DNA of 64,000 bases from assembly GCA_963977005.1 (NCBI GenBank), contig CAXBMQ010000004.1, forward strand, positions 62,001 through 126,000, read 5' to 3'. Origin of the DNA: CAXBCP01 sp963977005. GTDB lineage: Bacteria > Pseudomonadota > Alphaproteobacteria > MPNO01 > UBA830. The position numbers and the translations under genes are program-made. This document shows, one piece after another, positions 25,116-32,848 of this stretch. Each line of letters starts with the position of its first letter. Within the stretch, counting starts at the first letter, position 1. The notes under the pieces are model-generated. The model searched no databases. It was not told where the DNA came from and saw nothing but the letters and a program-made list of their open reading frames with translations.

Positions 25116-25313
25116 ATGTCCTCTGAGACCGGCCTCGTCACCGACATGACGCTGCACCAGGCAATGCGTGCCCAGGTGCTGGACGTGCTGGAAAAATCGG
25201 ATATGACCGAGGAACAGAAACAGCAGATTCTCGTCTCGCTCAGCTGTCCCTGCTGCGGGGGCAGCGGAATGTCGCTGACCATCCCGCTCGACAACTCGAA
25301 GCCCGTATTTTAA
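25116..25313 (+). CDS. small protein with a CPCCGGSG motif
   Basis: This 65-residue protein is not one I recognise. A helical N-terminal half (MTLHQAMRAQVLDVLEK) is followed by LSCPCCGGSGMSL and a short hydrophobic tail ending in KPVF. The Cys-x-Cys-Cys-Gly-Gly motif could bind a metal or carry a redox or persulfide function. It lies 12 bases after the amidohydrolase stop, is convergent with the molybdenum hydroxylase large subunit gene, and starts at ATG 25116. Its short length makes the function open; the cysteine motif argues that it is real. Confidence 0.65.
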   Translation: MSSETGLVTDMTLHQAMRAQVLDVLEKSDMTEEQKQQILVSLSCPCCGGSGMSLTIPLDNSKPVF

Positions 25314-25333
25314 GTCGCCGCCCGCGTCGCCGT

Positions 25334-27496
25334 TTACACTTCCATTGCCGCGGCCCGGATGGCATCGGGCGTGAACGGGATCCGCCGCAGCCGCAGGCCG
25401 GTTGCGTTGTAGATCGCGTTGGCGATCGCCGCGCCTGTGGGGCCCGACACGGCCTCGCCAGCGCCGAGAAATGGCACGCCGGGCCGTTCGATCAGGATCG
25501 TTTCGATCTCCGGCACGTTATCGAAGCCGAGGATCGGATAGGTTTCCCAGTCGCGGCTTGTGATGCCGTCGCGGTCCCATGTCACCTGCTCGCTGATCGT
25601 CCAGCTCGCCGCCTGCAGGAAACCGCCATCGTATTGGGCGGCCGCGCCGTCACGGTCGACGATCTCCCCGACATCGCCTGCGAGCACGGCACGTTTCAGC
25701 AGGACCTCCGCGGCATCGTTCACTTCAAGTTCCACGCCGACGGCGGCATAGGCCTTCAGGTTCTTGTACTGGGCAAAGGCAATGCCACGGCCGATTCCGT
25801 CATCGGCGGTGAAATCCATCCGGCTGGCGACCGCTTCGAGAACTTCACGGCCCCGCGCGTCTTCCAGGTGGTTCAGCCGGAACGTAACCGGATCGATTCC
25901 GGCGGCTTCTGCCAGTTCATCCATAAAGGATTCGATGGCGAAGACGTTGCCGAATGCGCCGAGAGTGCGCAGGGCGGATGTCCGCAGCGGGAGGTCCCGT
26001 ATCAGGTTTTTGACCAGGCGCTTGTTTGGAAAGACGTAAAGCGGGTCCAGGTTCCGGTGAATGCCCATGTGGCGCACCATCGCCGGCTGTGGCACGAATT
26101 CCGGTGGCGGGTTCTCGCGGAACCGCCCCGACAGCAGGCGGGCCGCGCCTGCCATGTTCGGTCCCGACCGGGGGCGCATGTTGAACGTGTCACCATAGCT
26201 TTCATGGTTCCAGTCGATCACCTTGCCGTTTGCGTCCAGGCTGGCGTGCAGTTTCATCGACGTCGCCGTGGCATAGGGTGCCCAGGCGTGTTCTTCCTCC
26301 CGCGTCCATTTCAGGAGGATCGGCTTGCCGGGCAGGGCGCGGGCGACGAGTGCGGCGTCGAAAGCCGCATCGTCCGCGCCGTTATGGCCGTAACAGCCTG
26401 CCCCCGGCACATGCTCGATGCGCACCGTTTCCGGGTCGATACCGAACGCTTCCGCGACCGCATCGCGCAGGAAGTAGATTCCCTGGCTATGAGACCACAT
26501 CTGTAATCCGTCCTTCTGCCATATGGCGCAACCGGCGGACGGGCCCATCGAGGCATGGGCGTGATAGGGTTTGTCGTAGCGTGCTTCGAGCGTGGTGGCC
26601 GCGGTTGCCGGCGGGTCCGCCAGCGGCGGAACGGGCTTGTCCTGCGGAACGCCGTCATTTTCAACCGGGCGGCTCTCGCGCGGGTTGGCGGTCAGGCATT
26701 CGAAAACATCTTCTTCCGACAACGCGCCCGACATGTCCCAGTCGCAGGCGGCAAACAGGCGTTCGGCGGCCCGGATCACGGCGAATTCGTCGGCGCCGGC
26801 GACCGCGAGGAAACTGCCGTCGCGGACGATCTCGATGCCGCTCTGCCGCAGTCGGCCGGCGATTTCCTCATCGATATCGTTCAGCCGCGCATTGTAATGC
26901 GGGGGACGCACTGTGCGGGCGTGGAGCATGCCCGGCATTTTCATATCGTGCAGGAAGCGGTAGTTGCCGGTCACGATTTCAGTCAGGCCCAGCGGCGCGA
27001 TTGATTCACCGACGATCGTGTGTGTTTCCGGATCTTTGACATCGACATCCGGGTCGACATCGATGCCGAAAGGCGTGTCACCCTGGATTTCTTCGTACGT
27101 CATGCTGCGGTTCGTGTCACGCGACTGGATCAGCCCGTCATCGACTTCAAGCGTGTCGATATCGACGCCAAGCTGCTCCGCCGCTCGTAACAGCATGTGC
27201 CGCCGCGCTGTTGCCGTCGCCAGGCGCACGGCGCTGCCGGATTCCATCATCGAATTGCTGCCAGACGTGATGCCTTCATCGGGCGCCTCGCCGGTGACGG
27301 TGCGGACCATGTCGATGCGGTCCAGTGGTACGTCGAGTTCTTCGGCGGCGATCATGGCCAGCGCGGTCGAGATACGCTGTCCGATATCGACCTTGCCGCT
27401 GCGGATGGAAATACGGCCATCCGCGTTGACGGAAACCCATTCGTCGAGGCCGGGATGATTGGCGAGGCTGGCGCTCGAAAATACGGATCTAGACAT
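25334..27496 (-). CDS. molybdenum hydroxylase large subunit (IorB-like)
   Basis: This 720-residue molybdopterin-binding subunit belongs to the xanthine dehydrogenase/aldehyde oxidase superfamily. Visible features include SGKVDIGQRISTALAMIAAEEL, VPGAGCYGHNGADDAAFDA, LLKWTREEEHAW and the active-site glutamate region GAGEAVSGPTGAAIANAI. No FAD subunit gene is nearby, so it resembles two-subunit isoquinoline 1-oxidoreductase-like enzymes. The start at 27496 (MSRSVFSS) follows GGAGATC and overlaps the small-subunit gene by eight bases. The substrate is unknown, probably an N-heterocycle or an aldehyde. Confidence 0.9.
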   Translation of the reverse strand: MSRSVFSSASLANHPGLDEWVSVNADGRISIRSGKVDIGQRISTALAMIAAEELDVPLDRIDMVRTVTGEAPDEGITSGSNSMMESGSAVRLATATARRHMLLRAAEQLGVDIDTLEVDDGLIQSRDTNRSMTYEEIQGDTPFGIDVDPDVDVKDPETHTIVGESIAPLGLTEIVTGNYRFLHDMKMPGMLHARTVRPPHYNARLNDIDEEIAGRLRQSGIEIVRDGSFLAVAGADEFAVIRAAERLFAACDWDMSGALSEEDVFECLTANPRESRPVENDGVPQDKPVPPLADPPATAATTLEARYDKPYHAHASMGPSAGCAIWQKDGLQMWSHSQGIYFLRDAVAEAFGIDPETVRIEHVPGAGCYGHNGADDAAFDAALVARALPGKPILLKWTREEEHAWAPYATATSMKLHASLDANGKVIDWNHESYGDTFNMRPRSGPNMAGAARLLSGRFRENPPPEFVPQPAMVRHMGIHRNLDPLYVFPNKRLVKNLIRDLPLRTSALRTLGAFGNVFAIESFMDELAEAAGIDPVTFRLNHLEDARGREVLEAVASRMDFTADDGIGRGIAFAQYKNLKAYAAVGVELEVNDAAEVLLKRAVLAGDVGEIVDRDGAAAQYDGGFLQAASWTISEQVTWDRDGITSRDWETYPILGFDNVPEIETILIERPGVPFLGAGEAVSGPTGAAIANAIYNATGLRLRRIPFTPDAIRAAAMEV

Positions 27497-27959
27497 TGCC
27501 GATCTCCTTCGCTGCGCGCTCGATCGCGGCGATGACCCGCCCGTGCGAACCGCAACGGCAGAGATGCTCTTCAAGCCCGGCAACGATAGCGCCGCGGTCC
27601 GGTGCGGCGTTGGCTTTGAGCAGCGACGTCGCGGCGACGACGAGACCGGCTGTGCAATAGCCGCACTGCGCGGCGCCTTCGGCGACGAAGGCCTTCTGAA
27701 CGGCGGCGCCCACGGAGTCTTTTTCCAGCGCTTCGACGGTCACGATATCCCTGCCGGCAAATTCACCCGCCGGGCGGTTGCAGCAAAGCGTCGCTTCACC
27801 ATCGACCAGGATTGCACATGCGCCGCATTGTTCCAGCCCGCAGCCGAGCTTGGCACCCGTAAGGTCGAGGTCGTTCCGCAGAACATAAAGGAGCGGCGTC
27901 GCCGGATCGCACTCGATCTCCCGCGCTTCGCCGTTAATCGTCAACGTCAATGAGTCCAT
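27489..27959 (-). CDS. molybdenum hydroxylase [2Fe-2S] small subunit (IorA-like)
   Basis: The 156 residues carry two 2Fe-2S clusters that relay electrons from the molybdenum centre. The plant-type set GCGLEQCGACAILVDG with LCC lies in the N-terminal half and the CGYC ... CRCG set in the helical C-terminal half. Length and order match IorA and related subunits. It sits six bases after the amidohydrolase stop and overlaps the large-subunit gene, so it belongs to the same operon. Confidence 0.94.
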   Translation of the reverse strand: MDSLTLTINGEAREIECDPATPLLYVLRNDLDLTGAKLGCGLEQCGACAILVDGEATLCCNRPAGEFAGRDIVTVEALEKDSVGAAVQKAFVAEGAAQCGYCTAGLVVAATSLLKANAAPDRGAIVAGLEEHLCRCGSHGRVIAAIERAAKEIGNV

Positions 27960-27965
27960 TGGTCG

Positions 27966-28916
27966 TCAGGCACCGAACTGGGGAAAGAGTTTGAGAGCGT
28001 TGTCGCGTTCGATTCCCTGCAGCACATCGGGGTCGAGTCCCATTTCCTGCAATGCCTTGATCGAGCCGGTCATGGTCGGCTCCGGCGCGAACGGATAGTC
28101 GCTGCCGAACAGCACGTGGTCGGGGGTGACCAGCTCGAACAGGCTGCGAAAGGCCAGCCAGTTCGCCGACAGGGCCGTGTCGTAATAAAGCCGCTCCAGT
28201 TCGGGCACGACGCCGTTCGGTACATGTTCCTTGAACCCGGGGCGGCCCTGCAGCCGGCCGATGCGTTCGGCAAGGAACGGGATCGTTCCGCCTGCATGGG
28301 AAAAAATGAAATTGATGTCCTGGCAGCGCGCGAACGTGCCGTTAAACAGCAGGCTGACCACGGCGCGGGTCGTATCGAACGGGAAATCGAGCGTCGCCGC
28401 CGGAATTTCCGGCTGGCACTGGTTGCAGGGCGCGTTTGTTGGGTGGAAATAGACGGTGGCCTTGCGCCGGTTCAGCTCGTCGAACACCGGTGCGAAGGCA
28501 GGGTCGCCGGGATAGCGGTCGCCGTAACTGGTCAGCAGTCCGATGCCGTCGGCCTTGAGCTCGTCCAGCGCATAGGCGATTTCAGCCAGGCTGGCATCGA
28601 CATCCGGCAGCGGCAGCGAGGCAAACACGCCGAACCGGGTCGGATGGTCCTTCGTGATTTCGGCGGCGTATTCGTTGCAGTGCCGGCAGAGATCGATGGT
28701 CTCCTGGGTTTCGCCGAACCACAAACCGGGCGCCGAGATCGATGTGAGCGCCGTCTGGATGCCGTTGCGGTCCATTGCCTCGATCGACATCTGGGGCGTC
28801 CATTCGGGCGTCTTGCCCGCGAGGATCAAGGGCCCGATCCGATCGTCGCCGACGATCTCGACGTAATTGGGCGGCAGGATGTGATGATGAACGTCGATAC
28901 GGTGGCATTCGGTCAT
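27966..28916 (-). CDS. ACMSD-type amidohydrolase
   Basis: This 316-residue metal-dependent hydrolase or decarboxylase has IDVHHHILPPNY at the N-terminus, VYFHPTNAP, FIFSHAGGTIPFLAERI and LFGSDYPF, the expected metal and catalytic positions. It is clearly a paralogue of the protein at 49328, sharing HHxLP, SHAGGT and DYP segments and overall layout. It lies in an operon-like run with the molybdenum hydroxylase genes downstream and UbiD upstream, so it may open or decarboxylate a ring product. Substrate assignment is not possible from sequence alone. Confidence 0.9.
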   Translation of the reverse strand: MTECHRIDVHHHILPPNYVEIVGDDRIGPLILAGKTPEWTPQMSIEAMDRNGIQTALTSISAPGLWFGETQETIDLCRHCNEYAAEITKDHPTRFGVFASLPLPDVDASLAEIAYALDELKADGIGLLTSYGDRYPGDPAFAPVFDELNRRKATVYFHPTNAPCNQCQPEIPAATLDFPFDTTRAVVSLLFNGTFARCQDINFIFSHAGGTIPFLAERIGRLQGRPGFKEHVPNGVVPELERLYYDTALSANWLAFRSLFELVTPDHVLFGSDYPFAPEPTMTGSIKALQEMGLDPDVLQGIERDNALKLFPQFGA

Positions 28917-28937
28917 GTAAAGCGGTCCTTCATACGG

Positions 28938-29017
28938 CTGTCATCCCGGCCTCGTGCCGGGACCCGGGATTCGTCGCGAACAGAAAACCGGACGCCGGAA
29001 CAAATCCGGGGTGACAG
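28938..29017. repeat. intergenic palindromic repeat with TGTCATCCCGG ends
   Basis: An 80-bp element is bounded by CTGTCATCCCGG on the left and its near-complement CCGGGGTGACAG on the right (one mismatch), with an internal GGCCTCGTGCCGGGACCCGGG palindrome. Elements of this style are scattered in intergenic regions of many alphaproteobacteria. It occupies most of the gap between the UbiD and amidohydrolase genes and may form a hairpin that separates their expression. I see no second copy in the window. Confidence 0.7.
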
Positions 29018-29042
29018 CGGGCAGGTTGGGTGCGGGGCGTGT

Positions 29043-30452
29043 TCAAGGCTTCGTATACCCCGGAATGAATTCCGACAGGTCGATGTCTTCATTCCCGGGA
29101 ACATAGATCTCGGCCGGGTAGTTGTCCTTGCGGGTCGCATCGATGCCCATCTTGGTCACCAGGTGCGAACCGCCCTCGGGATCGTACGACGCGGGATCCA
29201 GCGGGGACCCCTTGGCATACGGGATCATGAAGGTGTCCCGGTCGGCGCGGACCCGGGTTGCGATGGCATGCATTACCTCGGTATCGCTGGTGATGTCGAC
29301 GTCGTGATCGACGACCACCACGAATTTCAGGAACGGATCGGTGACGAAGGCAGCCATTGCAGCGGCTTTTGCCTCTCCCTCGATCTTCCGGTTGATCGCG
29401 ATGTAGCACACGAACCGGAAACGGCCCGATCGCGGCATGTGAACGCCTGTCACCGTGCCGCAGGCGATCTTGACCGTCTCCTCGATGGCGGTTGAGCGGA
29501 TAACGCCGGACAGCAGCAGGTTGTCGGCATGCCCGACAAAGGCGTTCTGATACATCGGGTTCTTGCGATGGGTGATTGCCTTGATGTCGAGGATCGGATT
29601 CATGCGTTCGGGGCCGTAGGTGCCGGGGAACTCGCCGAACGGTGCTTCCGCCCGCCGTTCCCCTGGCCGGATCACGCATTCGATGACCATTTCTGCATCC
29701 GCCGGGACGTCAAGCGGGATGGTCTTGCACGGGACCAGCGGGACCGGGCGCTGCAGGATACCGCCCGCGACGTGTAGCTCGTTTGAATCGATCGGCGTGT
29801 AGCTGAGCGAGCCGAGGAAAAACGCCGGGTGGTGACCGATAACCAGGGCCATCGGGCAGGGCTCGCCGCGCTCTTCGTATTTTTTCCAGATCACGTTGCC
29901 GTCGGCAGTTTCCGACAACTGAACGCCCAGTTCCTTCCCGTTGAAGACCTGGTGACGGTAGATGCCGATGTTATCGATACCGGTATCGGGATCGCGCATC
30001 AGTCCCAGCGCGGCGGTGATGAACTTGCCCGAATCGAGTTCGTGATAGGTGCAGATCGGGAATTCCTCGACGTCGATGTCATCGCCGGTTTTGACAACCT
30101 CCTGAACCTGTGCGTCTTCGACCATGACGGGTTCGATCGGGTTGGATTCCAGCGCGCCATATGCGCGGAGAAACTCTTTTTCCGTCCCTTCTTCCATGCC
30201 GATGGCGTAGCGCAACCGGTTGAAGTTGCCATGCATGTTGGCGACCAGCGGGTATTGCGAGCCTTTGACGTTCTCGAAAATGACGGCCTTGAAATGGCCT
30301 TCTTTTTCCAGCCGGTGAAGAATGCCGGACACGCCGTATTTCGGATCGACTTCCTTGGTGATGCGGACGATCTCTTCAGGGTGTTCTTTATCGAGGTATT
30401 CGATGAACCCGCGAAGATCCGGGGTGTAGGGCTGGTTGGATATTCCATCCAT
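29043..30452 (-). CDS. UbiD family decarboxylase (prenylated-FMN dependent)
   Basis: The 469 residues match UbiD-type reversible decarboxylases, which use prenylated FMN made by a UbiX partner. The active-site Arg appears in NIGIYRHQ and the Glu pair in EAPFGEFPG, together with HMPRSGRF-like and VVVVDHDVDI segments. Such enzymes decarboxylate aromatic or alpha,beta-unsaturated acids. It lies 13 bases after a rhodanese gene and in the same direction as the amidohydrolase and molybdenum hydroxylase genes. No ubiX is in the window. Confidence 0.93.
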   Translation of the reverse strand: MDGISNQPYTPDLRGFIEYLDKEHPEEIVRITKEVDPKYGVSGILHRLEKEGHFKAVIFENVKGSQYPLVANMHGNFNRLRYAIGMEEGTEKEFLRAYGALESNPIEPVMVEDAQVQEVVKTGDDIDVEEFPICTYHELDSGKFITAALGLMRDPDTGIDNIGIYRHQVFNGKELGVQLSETADGNVIWKKYEERGEPCPMALVIGHHPAFFLGSLSYTPIDSNELHVAGGILQRPVPLVPCKTIPLDVPADAEMVIECVIRPGERRAEAPFGEFPGTYGPERMNPILDIKAITHRKNPMYQNAFVGHADNLLLSGVIRSTAIEETVKIACGTVTGVHMPRSGRFRFVCYIAINRKIEGEAKAAAMAAFVTDPFLKFVVVVDHDVDITSDTEVMHAIATRVRADRDTFMIPYAKGSPLDPASYDPEGGSHLVTKMGIDATRKDNYPAEIYVPGNEDIDLSEFIPGYTKP

Positions 30453-30465
30453 GATGCTGTTCCTC

Positions 30466-30870
30466 TTAGGTGTCTTTCGGCGGATCTATCGGCCCACCGG
30501 CATTGATCCAGGCATTGATGCCGCCTTCGAGATGCGCGACGGGGGCAAGACCCATGTCCTGGGCGGTCTTCGCCGCCAGGGCAGACCGCCACGCGCCCGC
30601 GCAGTAAAAAATGAACTTCTTGTCTTCGGCGAAAAAGTCCCGGTGATAGGGCGTTTCCGGGTCGATCCACATTTCCAGCATGCCGCGCGGCACGTGGCGG
30701 GCCCCGGACACGCGGCCGGTTTTGGCGACCTCGCGGATATCGCGGATATCGATAAACAGCACGTCATCGCGGCCGACCAGTTCGCGCGCATCGGCGATGC
30801 TGATTTCCTCGACGTGTTCGTTGGCGTCGGCAACCATCTGCTTTACCGAGCGGGTGATATTCAGTGCCAT
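30466..30870 (-). CDS. rhodanese-domain sulfurtransferase
   Basis: This 134-residue single rhodanese domain has LFIDIRDIREVAKTGRV and the active-site loop FYCAGAWRSALAA, with catalytic Cys and the following Arg-Ser. It would carry a persulfide on that cysteine. The start at 30870 (MALNITRSV) lies four bases after the metallo-hydrolase stop; the longer frame only reads back into that gene. It is placed between a metallo-beta-lactamase-fold gene and UbiD. Confidence 0.9.
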   Translation of the reverse strand: MALNITRSVKQMVADANEHVEEISIADARELVGRDDVLFIDIRDIREVAKTGRVSGARHVPRGMLEMWIDPETPYHRDFFAEDKKFIFYCAGAWRSALAAKTAQDMGLAPVAHLEGGINAWINAGGPIDPPKDT

Positions 30871-30874
30871 TGAC

Positions 30875-31885
30875 CTAGTGTCCCGTGCAGTTGTCGTGAT
30901 CGTGTCCCGCTCCATGCGGACAACGGTCAGGATATTCGGCCCAGTACCATTTCGCCATCTCGGCAAAAACCTTCATCGCGCTGGGTGGACGATTATTGCC
31001 GTCGAATTCGCGGTACAGAGAGTTCACATTGATAAATACGCGCTCGCGGTCGATCCAGTCGTTGAAAAAATCGGCAACGATTTCTTCGGAAGCCGCAACC
31101 CAGTCGAGCCCGGCATCGTAACGCTTGCGCGCTTCGTCGCGCAGTTCGGTAAGATAGCTGCGTAGCGCGCGCACTTCGGTTTTCCCGCTGATCGGGCCAT
31201 GTCCCGGTACGACGATATCGACGTCGAGCCCCAGAATATGATCGCAGGCATTTATCCAGTTGCTGACGGGACCCGCCCACATCACCGGGTGACCGCCGAC
31301 AAAGACAATGTCGCCGGTATAGACGATGCGGTCGTCGGGCACATGAACGATCACGTCGCCGAGGGTATGTGCGGGACCGACATTCGTGAGCTCTACACGT
31401 TTGCTGCCGACGTTCAGTGCCAGTTCGCGGTCGAATGTCCGGGTTGGCAACGTATTCTCGATGCCGTCGAAATCGAACTTGCGGCCCATCAGCTCCCAGA
31501 TGATGGCGCCGGCGTCGCCCATGTCCTGCCAGGATTTGATCCGGCTGATAAAAGCTTCGGGTGGGCGGATTGCCATTTCGTCGGCGCAGTCTTTGGAGGC
31601 AACGATGACAGCCCCTTCGACAAGCTGGTTGCCGTATGTGTGATCGCCGTTGGCATGGGTGTTCACAAGCGTATCGATCGATGCCGCACCCGGCGCGGCA
31701 TCGCGCATCGTGGTCAGCATGTCAGCGGTCAGCGGCAGGTCGAACAGTGTATCGACCAGCAGGGATTCACCCCCATCGGTGATCAGCCCCGCATTGCTCC
31801 AGCCCCAGCCGCCGTCGGGCAGCAGATAGGCGAAAGTGCCGTTTCCAATCTCATGGAGCCCTTTTGTGTATTGCCAGTTTGTCAT
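30875..31885 (-). CDS. metallo-beta-lactamase-fold hydrolase with His/Cys-rich tail
   Basis: The 336 residues contain the metal-binding signature THANGDHTYGN (HxxGDH type), a His in GPAHTLGDV, Asp in YTGDIVFVGG and His in VPGHGP, the set expected for a two-metal site. The last 18 residues (CPHGAGHDHDNC then TGH) are rich in His and Cys, which is unusual and may bind or deliver metal. It heads a minus-strand run with rhodanese and UbiD and is divergent from an XRE regulator. The substrate is unknown. Confidence 0.9.
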   Translation of the reverse strand: MTNWQYTKGLHEIGNGTFAYLLPDGGWGWSNAGLITDGGESLLVDTLFDLPLTADMLTTMRDAAPGAASIDTLVNTHANGDHTYGNQLVEGAVIVASKDCADEMAIRPPEAFISRIKSWQDMGDAGAIIWELMGRKFDFDGIENTLPTRTFDRELALNVGSKRVELTNVGPAHTLGDVIVHVPDDRIVYTGDIVFVGGHPVMWAGPVSNWINACDHILGLDVDIVVPGHGPISGKTEVRALRSYLTELRDEARKRYDAGLDWVAASEEIVADFFNDWIDRERVFINVNSLYREFDGNNRPPSAMKVFAEMAKWYWAEYPDRCPHGAGHDHDNCTGH

Positions 31886-31962
31886 GAGTGCGTTGACCCT
31901 CCCTTCCCAAACCTTGTACCTGTTCCGTGTTGTTACGAAAAGCGGTGTGAAAAAATCCGGTT

Positions 31963-32847
31963 ATGACCATACGGTTCGACGATATCGGCAACCGGTTGAA
32001 AGCCTTCCGGCTCGCCTCCGGGCTGAGCGCGGACGATATCGCCGCGCGCCTCGATATATCGCGTACAGCGCTCTACCGCTTCGAGAAGGGCGAGGTCGCG
32101 AAGATCGAGACCCTTGAGAAGCTTTCCGAGTTGCTGGACGTTTCGGTGCCCACGCTTCTGGGTGTCGGGGTCGAATACATTTCGTCCGCCGTCGCGTTTT
32201 TCGAGCGCCTGCGCCAGATCGAGGAAAGCGCGGAGCACATCGTGGTGCTGGCCGGGCCGGTTTCCTACCTGCTGGCGACGGATGCATTCGGCGAAACCCT
32301 GGAAGACGTTCTGGTTGAAAGTATTCCCGAAGGGGCGGCAGATCACGACCGGGCCCGCGAGACCGTCCGCGAACTTATTCCGATACTGCGGCAGAGAAAG
32401 GAAACCTGGCGTGTGCGGAAGCCCGGGCTTCTCAACCTTATCTCCGGCGCTGAAATCGACCGGTTTCTGCGCAACGGCATGGTAGGGCGGCTCGATCTGC
32501 CCGAAGCGGTTCTGGCGGAACGCCGCAAACGGGCACTGGGCGAAGCGCAGCACCTGATCGCCCTGATGGAAGAAGAGCCCATTGGTATCCAGATCGGAAT
32601 CGTGCCAGGGGCGCTGCCCCACAGCAGCTTCCAGATATTCCGGCAGGCCGACCGGAAAATTCTGACACTCAGCCCGTTTCGCCTTGGCGAGCAGCCCAAT
32701 GTTTTTGGTGGCATTGCCATGATCACGTCCGCGCCCGAAGCACTCGAACTGCATGAGCGAACAGTCGAGGATATGTGGCGTCGCGCCCATAAAGGGCAGG
32801 CGGCGGCGAAATACATGCGCGGCCTGATCAGAAAATTGCCTGGCTGA
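31963..32847 (+). CDS. XRE-family helix-turn-helix regulator
   Basis: The 294-residue regulator has an N-terminal Cro/C1-type helix-turn-helix (FRLASGLSADDIAARLDISRT) and a larger C-terminal domain without recognisable motifs that may bind an effector. It diverges from the metallo-hydrolase-rhodanese-UbiD run across a 77-base gap, the usual place for a local regulator of that operon. A TPR-oxygenase gene starts directly after its stop. Confidence 0.9.
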   Translation: MTIRFDDIGNRLKAFRLASGLSADDIAARLDISRTALYRFEKGEVAKIETLEKLSELLDVSVPTLLGVGVEYISSAVAFFERLRQIEESAEHIVVLAGPVSYLLATDAFGETLEDVLVESIPEGAADHDRARETVRELIPILRQRKETWRVRKPGLLNLISGAEIDRFLRNGMVGRLDLPEAVLAERRKRALGEAQHLIALMEEEPIGIQIGIVPGALPHSSFQIFRQADRKILTLSPFRLGEQPNVFGGIAMITSAPEALELHERTVEDMWRRAHKGQAAAKYMRGLIRKLPG

Positions 32848-32848
32848 C

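Noticed and set aside
28116..29495. 459-codon plus-strand frame over the amidohydrolase and UbiD genes
   Set aside because: Both underlying genes are clear on the minus strand; this frame is Arg-rich and without motifs, and it spans the intergenic repeat.
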